Shown: positions 1 to 7,228 of the stretch, piece by piece
Layout of the letters: every line of letters starts with the position of its first letter
Position numbering within the stretch: position 1 is the stretch's first letter
DNA from: an uncultured Bacteroidales bacterium
GTDB lineage: Bacteria; Bacteroidota; Bacteroidia; Bacteroidales; UBA932
Length of the DNA stretch: 64,000 nucleotides
Assembly (NCBI GenBank): GCA_947168065.1
Contig: CAMVKH010000002.1
Location: forward strand, 62,001-126,000
Direction: 5' to 3'
Notes under the pieces: generated by a model
What the model saw: only the letters and a program-made list of their open reading frames with translations
Databases searched by the model: none
What the model was told of the DNA's origin: nothing
Made by a program: the position numbers and the translations under genes

Positions 1-1547
1 ATTGCCATTGCCGGTAAACTTTCGGGCAGGGTAGTCAGGTTTTTGCATTCTTTGAACATGTTGGCATAGCACTGTTCGGCCAGCGTCGTAGCCGGAAGCG
101 CCGGCATCTTGGTCAAAGCTTCGCATTTATAGAACATGTTAGCATAGCACGCTCTCTTCATTTCCATCGCCGGAAGCGCTGGCGCTGCTGCAAGTTTAAG
201 ACAATTACTGAACATAGCACGGTAACAACCCTCCGTCAGCGTCGTCGCCGGGAGCGCTGGCGCTGCTACAAGATTCTTACAACCACTGAACATGGCTTGG
301 TAGCAACCTTCCGTCAGCGTCGTTGCCGGGAGCAAAATGGCCTTGGAATCGTGGCTGTATAATTGTAAACCGTTGTCATAGAACAAAGCCCTGAAAGTAT
401 AGGGCTGCGTCAATTCGGTAAGCTCGTCATAATCCGTCTTACGCAAGAGGCTCATCACATTGCCATAAACATAACAAGAGCTACTAACACTAAACTTGCT
501 TCCATCTGAGGATGTTCCATAATGGTCCAGACTGCCTCTGAACATGACTTTATCACCAGCGTTGGGAAGCGAAACCGAAGTCCCGGAAGTATAGGCTTCC
601 CAATTCGAAATTATGCCTGATTTTTCGGTACGAAATTCAACATCATCTTCACCGAACGAAATACCCGCGCAAGCTGTAAAAGTTATGTTTACATTGTTCG
701 CTTTCGCCTCGAAAGTAAGCGGGGTAGCTTCGTCGTTGCGCGCCATTTGCACGGTAATGTGGCTGTAAGTACCTTGGTTAAAACCAGCCTTGTCTTTCGT
801 GAAAGTATATACCTGTCCGTTGACCGTTGCAGTCAGGGAAATGCCTCTTTCTGAATTATTAAAAGTGGGGGGTAGTGCGACAAACACCACGCCGTTACCG
901 TTGGTGGTGTAGGTGGAGGCGGGGATTCTCACAATCGCTGTGTCGGGCCCGAAAAGACCGCTTGAGCTTGCGAGATGTATGATGACGAGTTCTTCGGCAT
1001 TGAGGTAAGATTCTCCGTTCTTCATCGTGAACCGCACGATGGATTGCTTGCTAGGCAAATTTGCGGAGCCCGATATTGAAACATTATTGGAGGCATCGAT
1101 AGCATTGATAATAACGTCTCCCTGGGCGAGATCGCAATGATCAGCAATGTATTCCAGGGTACCGTCCTGTGCATCATATGCATCAGAATTCAAGGTCAAG
1201 CGCAGCCTATCGTTTATTTCAATCACACCGGTCACGGTTCCCTGAAGAATGGTATGTGTTACGTCTGCACCCCAACTAGCCGGCTGTAGGTATCCAGTCA
1301 AGTTCTGGTTTTTCGTAACGTTGTAAACATACACCTTATCGTCTTCGTCCCAGGTTGCAAGGATGGACTTCCCATCCCCCGAGAGGGCGAGTCCCTTGGT
1401 GGATGCAGATTTCGTTACCTCCACAGAGATCGTGTAGGTATTGTCTTGGTCGGGAGCAGTTTCGGGCTGCAGGTTGTCCGTACAGGACGTTAAAGCGAGC
1501 AGCGTGGCGACAGCTGCGAGCATAGAAGAGTATAAGATTTTTTTCAT
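1..1547 (-). CDS. Surface lipoprotein, fimbrillin-like N-terminus with BspA-type leucine-rich repeats (C-terminus off the window)
   Basis: The frame is open from ATG at 1547 to the left edge (515 codons), so the C-terminus is missing. Residues 1-22 form a lipoprotein signal peptide with lipobox LALTSC (Cys22), which points to an acylated envelope protein. Residues 25-340 are beta-rich and read like the fimbrillin-type N-terminal domains of Bacteroidales lipoproteins (for example ATWDEDDKVYVYNV). From about residue 406 there are four 26-residue repeats of the form LPATTLTEGCYxxMFxxCxxL, the cysteine-containing BspA-like leucine-rich repeat class of Bacteroidota surface proteins. It is the last gene of a six-gene minus-strand operon and starts 12 bases after the stop of a small peptide gene. 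Adhesion or ligand binding is the usual inference for this architecture; no specific ligand can be named. Confidence 0.88.
   Translation of the reverse strand, partial: MKKILYSSMLAAVATLLALTSCTDNLQPETAPDQDNTYTISVEVTKSASTKGLALSGDGKSILATWDEDDKVYVYNVTKNQNLTGYLQPASWGADVTHTILQGTVTGVIEINDRLRLTLNSDAYDAQDGTLEYIADHCDLAQGDVIINAIDASNNVSISGSANLPSKQSIVRFTMKNGESYLNAEELVIIHLASSSGLFGPDTAIVRIPASTYTTNGNGVVFVALPPTFNNSERGISLTATVNGQVYTFTKDKAGFNQGTYSHITVQMARNDEATPLTFEAKANNVNITFTACAGISFGEDDVEFRTEKSGIISNWEAYTSGTSVSLPNAGDKVMFRGSLDHYGTSSDGSKFSVSSSCYVYGNVMSLLRKTDYDELTELTQPYTFRALFYDNGLQLYSHDSKAILLPATTLTEGCYQAMFSGCKNLVAAPALPATTLTEGCYRAMFSNCLKLAAAPALPAMEMKRACYANMFYKCEALTKMPALPATTLAEQCYANMFKECKNLTTLPESLPAMA
21..332 (-). repeat. 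Four tandem 78-bp repeats encoding leucine-rich repeats
   Basis: Reading the minus strand, units begin at 332, 254, 176 and 98, each exactly 26 codons. The first two are nearly identical at the DNA level; units 3 and 4 are more diverged. The array probably continues past the window edge. Such arrays can change copy number by slippage or recombination. Confidence 0.85.
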
Positions 1548-1559
1548 CGTGCTATCCTC

Positions 1560-1739
1560 CTACTGCCAGAGTTCATCATCAGCAGAGTTGCTATTGTATG
1601 GGGAGCGTATGCCCTCCAGGTTGCCCGAATTCAAAAAGTTGAAATTCGCGTTTGGAATACTATTGCAGAGTACTCCTTCCGGCTTCAGTTCCACCGTCTC
1701 AATGTGGGGTGTTACGTAGTGTAGTTTGTGTGTTGTCAT
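1560..1739 (-). CDS. Small 59-residue peptide with HYVxP...TVE...VLC motif
   Basis: ATG at 1739 gives 59 residues starting MTTHKLHYVTPHIETVELK and ending DDELWQ. Upstream in-frame codons belong to the preceding small gene's 3' end, so 1739 is the natural start. There is no signal peptide or membrane segment; a single Cys lies at residue 25. It resembles the 41-residue peptide at 3511-3636 (shared pattern TT-K-HYV-P-TVE-VLC-S). It lies between a tiny membrane peptide gene (stop 1750) and the lipoprotein gene (start 1547). Short Y-x-P peptides of this sort are common next to Bacteroidales surface lipoprotein genes, but I know of no established function. Confidence 0.72.
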   Translation of the reverse strand: MTTHKLHYVTPHIETVELKPEGVLCNSIPNANFNFLNSGNLEGIRSPYNSNSADDELWQ

Positions 1740-1749
1740 AAGAACAACT

Positions 1750-1887
1750 TTATTTGATTTGATTTTTATTTTGACGTGTTTCTTTTTCTTTTCGCAAAGC
1801 CCTGAAGACAGACAGCACAATCGCAGGGACCCACACGAAAAGCGTGAGCCCTGCGATGATGAGGATGGTCAGTGTGTCTTTGTCCAT
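1750..1887 (-). CDS. Tiny single-span membrane peptide (45 residues)
   Basis: ATG at 1887 to TAA at 1750-1752. The sequence starts MDKDTLTILIIAGLTLFVWV: a short acidic N-terminus, one hydrophobic span of about 22 residues, then a basic tail rich in Lys and Arg. It parallels the 34-residue product at 3660-3764, which starts MDTVTLILFILAGVTLLVWI; the shared core is L-I-AG-TL-VW-PAI. Its start is 27 bases after the stop of the 525-residue lipoprotein gene, and its stop is 10 bases before the next peptide's start, which supports one transcript. Paralogy within the module is the main argument that it is real. Confidence 0.72.
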   Translation of the reverse strand: MDKDTLTILIIAGLTLFVWVPAIVLSVFRALRKEKETRQNKNQIK

Positions 1888-1914
1888 GGTGCGAGAACAG
1901 GGGATAGAGGCTGT

Positions 1915-3492
1915 TTACAGGATGTTGATCAATCGTACGTAGTACGCACCCCCGCTGTGTTTTACGATTTGAATAAAATGCCAAATATCTTGTCCGGAAC
2001 CTTGGTTATGGTTTGTAGTATACCAGGCTTCAGTAGAATCTGAGCCATTAGTTCCGGTCCAGTAATATTGGAATGGGAGGAATGCCGCCCCGGCCGCTTT
2101 AACCGGTGTCCAGTTGTCAATAGGAGTGGTCGTATAAACATTATCCACATTAGAATGCATGCCTCCCACAATCGTCGGGCCCGAATAATCAATAGGAATG
2201 AGAATATACCCTTTCTGGCCGTCGAGTGATGCGGTGGCTTGAATGTGATTGCTAATAAGACTTTGCCAGTCATCCTTTAATGGTGTCACCCAGGTTTTTT
2301 TCTTGTATGAACTGATTTCATTATAGACGCCCCAATCCGCAGAAGTGGTTTGAAGATCGGTATAACCGGCACGGGTATTTCTATTCCAAGGGTTTTTGTT
2401 ATTGAATCCGGATGATCCATAGGTGAAAGTGTCAAAAACAGCTCCCTCATTGTACGCATCATGTGCTAATAAAGGACTGACATCGGAGGCATGTTCATGG
2501 AATACGAAACGTTTTCCTTCACCTTTTGTACCGTCATACATCAGGTTGGCTGGCGAAATAATGCAGTACTTGTTATCGGAGATGGCGAATGTGCCTTGCG
2601 TCAATGCCGTTGTTATTTTCTTTCCGTGGGCTCTTGTCGCATTATAGTCGGTGGCAAGGTGAACAATCTCGGCCTTGATGGCTTTGCCATCGCTGTCCCA
2701 GGCGGAAACCGAGAAATCGTTGTAATCATCAGCTATTGGAATGGGTATATTGACAGTGATGGTGCTGTCTGACTCAGGTATGTCGTGAATGCCCGTGATA
2801 AAAATTTCATCCACGCCACCAGCTAATTGATTGGAACGACGGATACAAGAAGTACCGACCACAACGTGCTCCGAGGATGTTCCAACTATAAATTCGCCAG
2901 AAATATGTCGGTCTAAATGGTCTTGATTAACCGAATGAAATTTTATTTTCAATTTGACAGTCCTTTTCGGGAGGGTTACCGTCAGTCGGAGCATACTGGC
3001 CAAGTTGTAAAAGACCAGGTTAGAGCTACCATTATTATTGACTGCGATCATCGGCGTCCGTACATTGTCTCCGCAAACCAGATCATAATCATACGAATCA
3101 GGGAGAATCACTCTTAGCGTAGCATCAGTATAACTGTTTTTAGCTCGAATGCTTGCAGGATAGAGTGCATAATGGAAGCGCGATTCCCCTTCTTGAAGCG
3201 TTACGGGCAGACTGCCGTTGGCAGCGACAATACATTCCTGATATTTTCCGTTCGATTCACTCGTTCCCGTCCACACGGCAATTGTATCGCCTTCTTGCCA
3301 GGCGAAAGTCGTATTGGAGAGGGTGACTTTGGTGTCGGTTTCGGTGCGGAGGCCGAGTACTTCAATGCGGGTGCCTTGACCGCTGACGCTTTCCTCGGTC
3401 TGGTTTTGAACAGGCGTGAGTTCTGCGCAGGAAGCGATGGCGAGGAGGCATGCTCCGGCCAGCAATTTTTGGAAAATGTTCTTCTGTTTCAT
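1915..3492 (-). CDS. Fimbrillin-family-like surface lipoprotein (525 residues)
   Basis: The signal peptide ends in lipobox LAIASC with the acylated Cys at residue 22. The following 300 residues, for example TKVTLSNTTFAWQEGDTIAVW, are typical of fimbrillin-type and Mfa-like domains of Bacteroidales. The C-terminal 200 residues include YYWTGTNGSDSTEAWY and end YYVRLINIL, resembling the FISUMP-like C-terminal domains often fused to such lipoproteins. It is the third gene of the first copy of the duplicated module: it starts 18 bases after the 41-residue peptide gene's stop and is followed 27 bases later by the second copy. The likely place is the outer membrane surface, as an adhesin or pilus-like component. 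The partner protein at 1-1547 differs at its C-terminus (leucine-rich repeats). Confidence 0.88.
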   Translation of the reverse strand: MKQKNIFQKLLAGACLLAIASCAELTPVQNQTEESVSGQGTRIEVLGLRTETDTKVTLSNTTFAWQEGDTIAVWTGTSESNGKYQECIVAANGSLPVTLQEGESRFHYALYPASIRAKNSYTDATLRVILPDSYDYDLVCGDNVRTPMIAVNNNGSSNLVFYNLASMLRLTVTLPKRTVKLKIKFHSVNQDHLDRHISGEFIVGTSSEHVVVGTSCIRRSNQLAGGVDEIFITGIHDIPESDSTITVNIPIPIADDYNDFSVSAWDSDGKAIKAEIVHLATDYNATRAHGKKITTALTQGTFAISDNKYCIISPANLMYDGTKGEGKRFVFHEHASDVSPLLAHDAYNEGAVFDTFTYGSSGFNNKNPWNRNTRAGYTDLQTTSADWGVYNEISSYKKKTWVTPLKDDWQSLISNHIQATASLDGQKGYILIPIDYSGPTIVGGMHSNVDNVYTTTPIDNWTPVKAAGAAFLPFQYYWTGTNGSDSTEAWYTTNHNQGSGQDIWHFIQIVKHSGGAYYVRLINIL

Positions 3493-3510
3493 TGTCTTTT
3501 CCTCCTCTTC

Positions 3511-3636
3511 TTAATCATCCCAATTCCAGTTCTCTCCAAACTTCGGGTTCGGACTTTCGCATAACACGTGATGCATTTGAATCTCCACCGTAGCGGAGGA
3601 GGGCGCTACATAATGTCGCTTTTGTGTTGTTTGCAT
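3511..3636 (-). CDS. Small 41-residue peptide with HYVxP...TVE...VLC motif
   Basis: ATG at 3636 gives 41 residues beginning MQTTQKRHYVAPSSATVEIQ and ending NWNWDD. It has one Cys (residue 26), no signal peptide and no membrane span. The motif TT-K-HYV-P-TVE-VLC-S is shared with the 59-residue peptide of the second module copy. It sits 23 bases after the tiny membrane peptide gene and 18 bases before the lipoprotein gene. Function unknown; the acidic, Trp-rich tail is a recognisable feature. It could be a chaperone-like, regulatory or modified-peptide substrate, but nothing in the sequence decides this. Confidence 0.72.
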   Translation of the reverse strand: MQTTQKRHYVAPSSATVEIQMHHVLCESPNPKFGENWNWDD

Positions 3637-3659
3637 AGGATTGATTATTATGTTTCCAT

Positions 3660-3764
3660 CTAGTCTTTCCGCACAGCCCAATAACTGGTCAGCAGGATGG
3701 CGGGAATCCATACGAGAAGGGTGACTCCGGCGAGGATGAAAAGGATGAGCGTGACGGTATCCAT
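3660..3764 (-). CDS. Tiny single-span membrane peptide (34 residues), first gene of the operon
   Basis: ATG at 3764 to TAG at 3660-3662. The product starts MDTVTLILFILAGVTLLVWI, then PAILLTSYW and a basic-acidic RKD end: a single transmembrane helix. It is paralogous to the 45-residue product at 1750-1887. A minus-strand TAGTTTTG promoter element (3786-3793) stands 22 bases upstream of its ATG, so this is the promoter-proximal gene of the six-gene operon. Function unknown. Confidence 0.75.
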   Translation of the reverse strand: MDTVTLILFILAGVTLLVWIPAILLTSYWAVRKD

Positions 3765-3785
3765 ACGTACTTGTATAATTTCCCG

Positions 3786-3793
3786 CAAAACTA
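3786..3793 (-). promoter_or_regulatory. -7 promoter element TAGTTTTG of the lipoprotein operon
   Basis: Matches the Bacteroidota TAnnTTTG consensus on the minus strand, 22 bases upstream of the ATG at 3764. No clear TTG box lies at -33. Instead the nearest GCGTCAA repeat begins about 11 bases beyond it, which suggests an activator-dependent promoter. Confidence 0.55.
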
Positions 3794-3803
3794 CAGCTCC
3801 CGC

Positions 3804-3872
3804 GCGTCAACACTGTCCCCGGTGCGTCAACGCGCTGTCCCTTTTGCGTCAACTTTGTCCCTTTTGCGTCAA
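3804..3872. promoter_or_regulatory. Four direct repeats GCGTCAA, three followed by TGTCCC: probable operator array
   Basis: GCGTCAA occurs at 3804, 3824, 3846 and 3866, spaced 20, 22 and 20 bases, about two helical turns each. TGTCCC follows at 3814, 3836 and 3856. The array lies between divergent genes, immediately upstream of the minus-strand -7 element and upstream of the regulator's own promoter. Phased direct repeats are what an AraC-type protein would bind, so the adjacent regulator is the natural candidate; that link is inference. Confidence 0.65.
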
Positions 3873-3889
3873 AAACGCGAAATTTTTCT

Positions 3890-3897
3890 TATTTTTG
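3890..3897 (+). promoter_or_regulatory. -7 promoter element TATTTTTG of the membrane AraC-type regulator gene
   Basis: Matches TAnnTTTG. Its last base is 8 bases before the ATG at 3906, so the transcript would have almost no leader. It also shows that an in-frame start upstream at 3771 would precede transcription. Confidence 0.55.
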
Positions 3898-3905
3898 AAC
3901 CCGGT

Positions 3906-5036
3906 ATGACGCCTTTGTCCATCCATCTCTTCGGTTTGGCTGCAGCCGTGTTCATCACCACGGGACTGGTGGTGGCGGCGGTGCGCTGGTTCCACATGTG
4001 CCAGCCCTTCGACAAGGATCCCCGCTATTACTACCCGGGCCGTCCCTTCGTGGTGGGCATCTACCTGAACGCACTGGTCCTGATCCCTTACGCGATCCAT
4101 CCGGAGAGTGCCGACGCCTGGCTTCTGGCACGCATCTATTTCTTCCCCGTCACCCTCTTCCACTGCATCGTCCTGCTTTTCTCTTATTTCGGGATCATCA
4201 TGCACTGGAAGCAGTGGCGGCTGTCTCTTTTCCTGGTGGGAGGCCCCGTGGCTTTCTTCCTGCTGGCCGCGCTGGTGCTGGCCGTGTGGCCCGGGGAACA
4301 GTTCAGCCAGGAGGGGAAAGCCGCCGGGTACATCTTGTATTTCCTGGGCGTCATCACGACGCTCGCCTGCCTGCTGGCCATGCAGCTGGTGCTGCGCGAG
4401 GCACGGCGCATCGACATGGATGAATACTCCAACCCGGACGACTTCCCGGTGGTTTCGGCCCGGCGCTGGATGCTGCTGGTCGTGTTGAATCTGGTGCTCT
4501 GCTGGACGGGTGCTTTTTCCAACAACCGCGTGGTGCTGGCGGCGGTCATGCTGCTGCTGGCGGCTTCGGCGCTGACCTTCCTCATCACGGTGCTGCACCC
4601 GAACCGCAACCGCCGGCTGGAAGACGAGACGGCCGAAGTCGAGGCCGTGGCGCAGCTGGGCCTGTCGCCGGATCCCGAACCGGCTCCGGAGAACGGGCCG
4701 GAAGAGCCGCTCTACCAGCGCAGTCTTCCCCTCCAGAAGCGCCTGGAGATTCTCTCGGCGGTGACGACGGTCGTGGAGGAGCAGGAAGCCTTCCTGGAAC
4801 CGCACCTGACCCTGCAGCAGGTGGCCGAGCGCAGCGGCTACAACCGTTCCTACGTGGCCGGACTCATCAAATCGGAGCTGGGCGGCTTCTTCGCCTATGT
4901 GAACCGGGTTCGGCTGGAACACGTGGACCGCTACCTGCAGGAGCATCCGACGGCCACCGTCCTGGAGGCCGCCGAAGAATCGGGCTTCATCTCGCGCAAG
5001 GCCTATTATTCGGCCAAGGCGAAGCTGCAGGGTTGA
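3906..5036 (+). CDS. Membrane-embedded AraC-type transcriptional regulator (seven predicted helices plus C-terminal HTH)
   Basis: 376 residues from ATG 3906. An in-frame upstream ATG at 3771 is rejected because the stretch between encodes the operator repeats and contains the promoter. The N-terminal 235 residues hold about seven hydrophobic segments (roughly 9-29, 47-65, 78-100, 107-127, 143-163, 190-208 and 215-233). An acidic linker follows, then an AraC-type helix-turn-helix region (about 315-376: LTLQQVAERSGYNRSYVAGL ... EAAEESGFISRKAYYSAKAK). Such multi-pass AraC regulators are frequent in Bacteroidales. It is divergent from the lipoprotein operon with the phased GCGTCAA repeats between, so it probably senses an envelope or lipid signal and controls that operon and possibly itself. 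It is convergent with the next gene, 3 bases apart. Confidence 0.85.
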   Translation: MTPLSIHLFGLAAAVFITTGLVVAAVRWFHMCQPFDKDPRYYYPGRPFVVGIYLNALVLIPYAIHPESADAWLLARIYFFPVTLFHCIVLLFSYFGIIMHWKQWRLSLFLVGGPVAFFLLAALVLAVWPGEQFSQEGKAAGYILYFLGVITTLACLLAMQLVLREARRIDMDEYSNPDDFPVVSARRWMLLVVLNLVLCWTGAFSNNRVVLAAVMLLLAASALTFLITVLHPNRNRRLEDETAEVEAVAQLGLSPDPEPAPENGPEEPLYQRSLPLQKRLEILSAVTTVVEEQEAFLEPHLTLQQVAERSGYNRSYVAGLIKSELGGFFAYVNRVRLEHVDRYLQEHPTATVLEAAEESGFISRKAYYSAKAKLQG

Positions 5037-5039
5037 TCC

Positions 5040-5813
5040 TTAAAACGGTACGGTCAGCCCGTCGAAAGCGGGCTGGAGGGAGAAGGGGAGGACGGAGAGT
5101 TCTTCTGTGAGTTCTGCGTGCCGCGGAAGCATGTGCGACAGGTGTGTCAGGTAGCTCTGTCCGGCACCGACACGGCGGCAGATGTCGATGGCTTCTTCGA
5201 GGGCGTAGTGCGAGATGTGCCGGCCGCGCTTGACGGTGTTGAGGACGAAGACCTTGAGACCGCGGAGTTTGTCGAACTCGCTTTCGGGGATGTAGTTGGC
5301 GTCGGTGACGTAGGCGAGGTCGCCGAAGCGGAAGCCGAGGATGGGCAGTTTGTAGTGCATGGCCCGGATTGGGACGACAGGAACGCCGTCGATGGCGAAG
5401 GGCAGGCTGGTAATCAGGTGGATGTCCATTTCCGGCGCGCCGGGGTAGGGCTTTTCGGCGAAGACGTAGTAGTATTCTTTCTTCAGGGATTCCAGCACGT
5501 TGGCTTCGCAGAAGATGGGGAACGAGCGTTTCTCGAGATAGTTGAACGAGCGCACGTCGTCGAGACCGCCGGTGTGGTCTTTATGGTTGTGGGTCAGGAG
5601 GATGGCATCAAGGTGGCGGATGTCTTCGCGGAGCATCTGCTGCCGGAAATCCGGCCCGGCATCGATCAGGAATGTCTTTCCTTCATACTTGACCAGGGCC
5701 GAGCACCGCAGCCGCTTGTCTCTCGGATCTTTCGACGTACACACTTCGCACTGGCATCCGATCATCGGAATGCCCTGCGAAGTCCCAGTCCCTAAAAACG
5801 TTATACTGTTCAT
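5040..5813 (-). CDS. PhnP-like metallo-beta-lactamase-fold hydrolase
   Basis: 257 residues. The metal site HNHKDH lies at 75-80, and the N-terminal CQCEVC-type cluster (Cys20, Cys22, Cys25) matches the extra zinc site of the PhnP branch of this superfamily. Further conserved pieces are FLGTGTSQGIP at the start, DAGPDFRQQ near 51-59 and the late LTHLSHMLPRH. PhnP itself is a cyclic phosphodiesterase; the Bacteroidota homologues outside phosphonate operons are only known as hydrolases of this family, so the substrate is open. It is separated from mtaB upstream by a palindromic repeat element and is convergent with the AraC-type gene. Confidence 0.88.
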   Translation of the reverse strand: MNSITFLGTGTSQGIPMIGCQCEVCTSKDPRDKRLRCSALVKYEGKTFLIDAGPDFRQQMLREDIRHLDAILLTHNHKDHTGGLDDVRSFNYLEKRSFPIFCEANVLESLKKEYYYVFAEKPYPGAPEMDIHLITSLPFAIDGVPVVPIRAMHYKLPILGFRFGDLAYVTDANYIPESEFDKLRGLKVFVLNTVKRGRHISHYALEEAIDICRRVGAGQSYLTHLSHMLPRHAELTEELSVLPFSLQPAFDGLTVPF

Positions 5814-5843
5814 GATCTGTCAACTATTGATGAAAGTGTGAGG

Positions 5844-5945
5844 GTATATGTCTTGAAGACCCTAACCACCCTCGGTTGATAGCGGGAGGGGCCCATGCGT
5901 CAGCATGGGAGGGAGACGCGTAGCGTCGGTCTGAAAGACATATAC
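5844..5945. repeat. Nested palindromic element with 11-bp terminal inverted repeats
   Basis: GTATATGTCTT at 5844-5854 is the perfect inverse of AAGACATATAC at 5935-5945. Inside are two more hairpins: CCCATGC/GCATGGG (5892-5898 and 5903-5909) and GACGC/GCGTC (5915-5919 and 5923-5927). About 100 bp, intergenic, no coding capacity. The form suits a MITE-like or structured-RNA repeat; no second copy was seen in this window. Confidence 0.6.
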
Positions 5946-5965
5946 TGGAGCACTCGAGTCAATAG

Positions 5966-7228
5966 CTAAATAGTTATTTCAACGATTTTGTTAATCCATT
6001 CTTTATCGTACGGCCGCTCGATGCGGAGGTAGTTTTCCGTGTAACCGAACATCTTGCCGCCTTTCATCGTGCTCTCGAAGAGAACTTTGGCGGGACGGCC
6101 GGCATTGGCGGCGGTGAAAGCCGCATGGAGCCGGTCGGAGAGCTCCTGAAGGCGGGCGGCGCGGGCCGTCTTCACACTTTCCTGCACCTGGTCGGACCGC
6201 TCGGCCGCCGGCGTGCCCGCGCGGCGCGAATAGGGGAAGATGTGCAGGAAGGCCGGCCGGACACGCTCCAGCAGCCGGTAGGTCTCTTCGAAATCCTCGT
6301 CCGTCTCCCCCGGAAAGCCCACGATCACATCGATGCCGAAGAAGACGCGCGTGCCGCGCTCCTCCGGCTGCTCGAGGATGTCGCGGATCAGGGCGATCTT
6401 CTCTTCGAACATCTCCGCCGTGTAGCGGCGGTGCATCGCTTTCAGGGTGCGGTTGCAGCCCGACTGGATGGGGATGTGGAAATGCGGCAGGAACTTCGTG
6501 CCCGTGGCGATCCAGCGCAGGATCTCTTCCGTGAGCAGATTCGGCTCGATGGAGGAGATGCGGTAGCGCTCGATGCCCGGCACGGCGTCCAGGGCCTTGA
6601 GCAGGTCGAGGAAACTTTCGCCCGTGCTCTTGCCGAAATCGCCCGTGTTCACACCTGTGAGCACCACCTCCACGATGCCCTGCGCCGCAATGGCGCGGGC
6701 CTGCTCCACGATCTCGGCGATGGGGATGTTGCGGCTCTTGCCGCGGGCCAGGGGCACGGTGCAGTAGGCGCAGTGGTAGTCGCAGCCGTCCTGTACCTTC
6801 AGGAAGGAGCGGGTGCGCTCTCCCGACGAATAGGCCGGGAAGAAGCTCTCCACGGCGTCGATCTCGCAGGAATAGCCCTGCGAACCGCGTTCGCCGCCCA
6901 GCAGCAGCTTCACCAGCTCGCCCTTGCGGTCGGCGCCGACGACCAGGTCCACGCCGTCGATCGACAGGATTTCCTGCGGCTTGAGCTGCGCGTAGCAGCC
7001 CGTCACGGCGATCCTGGCGCCGGGCGCGGTCCTGTGGAGCTTGCGGATGAGGTTGCGGCATTTCTTGTCGGCGTGCTCGGTCACCGAGCAGGTGTTGACC
7101 ACGAAAACGTCGGTGCCGGGTCCGGGCGCAGCCTCTTCGTAGCCCGCCGCGGCGAACTGCCGGGCGAGGGTCGAACTTTCCGAGAAATTGAGCTTGCAGC
7201 CGAGGGTGATGAACGAGACTTTATGCAT
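5966..7228 (-). CDS. mtaB: tRNA t6A37 methylthiotransferase MtaB
   Basis: 420 residues. It converts t6A37 to ms2t6A37 in tRNAs. The N-terminal UPF0004 domain carries GCKLNFSES, VNTCSVTEHADKKCR and VTGCYAQLKP with its three cluster Cys. The radical-SAM motif CDYHCAYC (CxxxCxxC) follows near residue 150, then the radical-SAM barrel and a C-terminal TRAM-like segment. The GCKLN start is characteristic of MtaB rather than MiaB. It overlaps folB by 8 bases, indicating co-transcription with folB, rsmI and tamB. The window also holds tsaD, which makes the t6A substrate, divergently transcribed from the head of this operon. Confidence 0.95.
   Translation of the reverse strand: MHKVSFITLGCKLNFSESSTLARQFAAAGYEEAAPGPGTDVFVVNTCSVTEHADKKCRNLIRKLHRTAPGARIAVTGCYAQLKPQEILSIDGVDLVVGADRKGELVKLLLGGERGSQGYSCEIDAVESFFPAYSSGERTRSFLKVQDGCDYHCAYCTVPLARGKSRNIPIAEIVEQARAIAAQGIVEVVLTGVNTGDFGKSTGESFLDLLKALDAVPGIERYRISSIEPNLLTEEILRWIATGTKFLPHFHIPIQSGCNRTLKAMHRRYTAEMFEEKIALIRDILEQPEERGTRVFFGIDVIVGFPGETDEDFEETYRLLERVRPAFLHIFPYSRRAGTPAAERSDQVQESVKTARAARLQELSDRLHAAFTAANAGRPAKVLFESTMKGGKMFGYTENYLRIERPYDKEWINKIVEITI

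Noticed and set aside
3804-3872. A short CRISPR array
   Set aside because: Only seven conserved bases per unit with 13-15 base spacing, no spacer-like uniqueness and no cas genes; the location between divergent promoters fits operators better.
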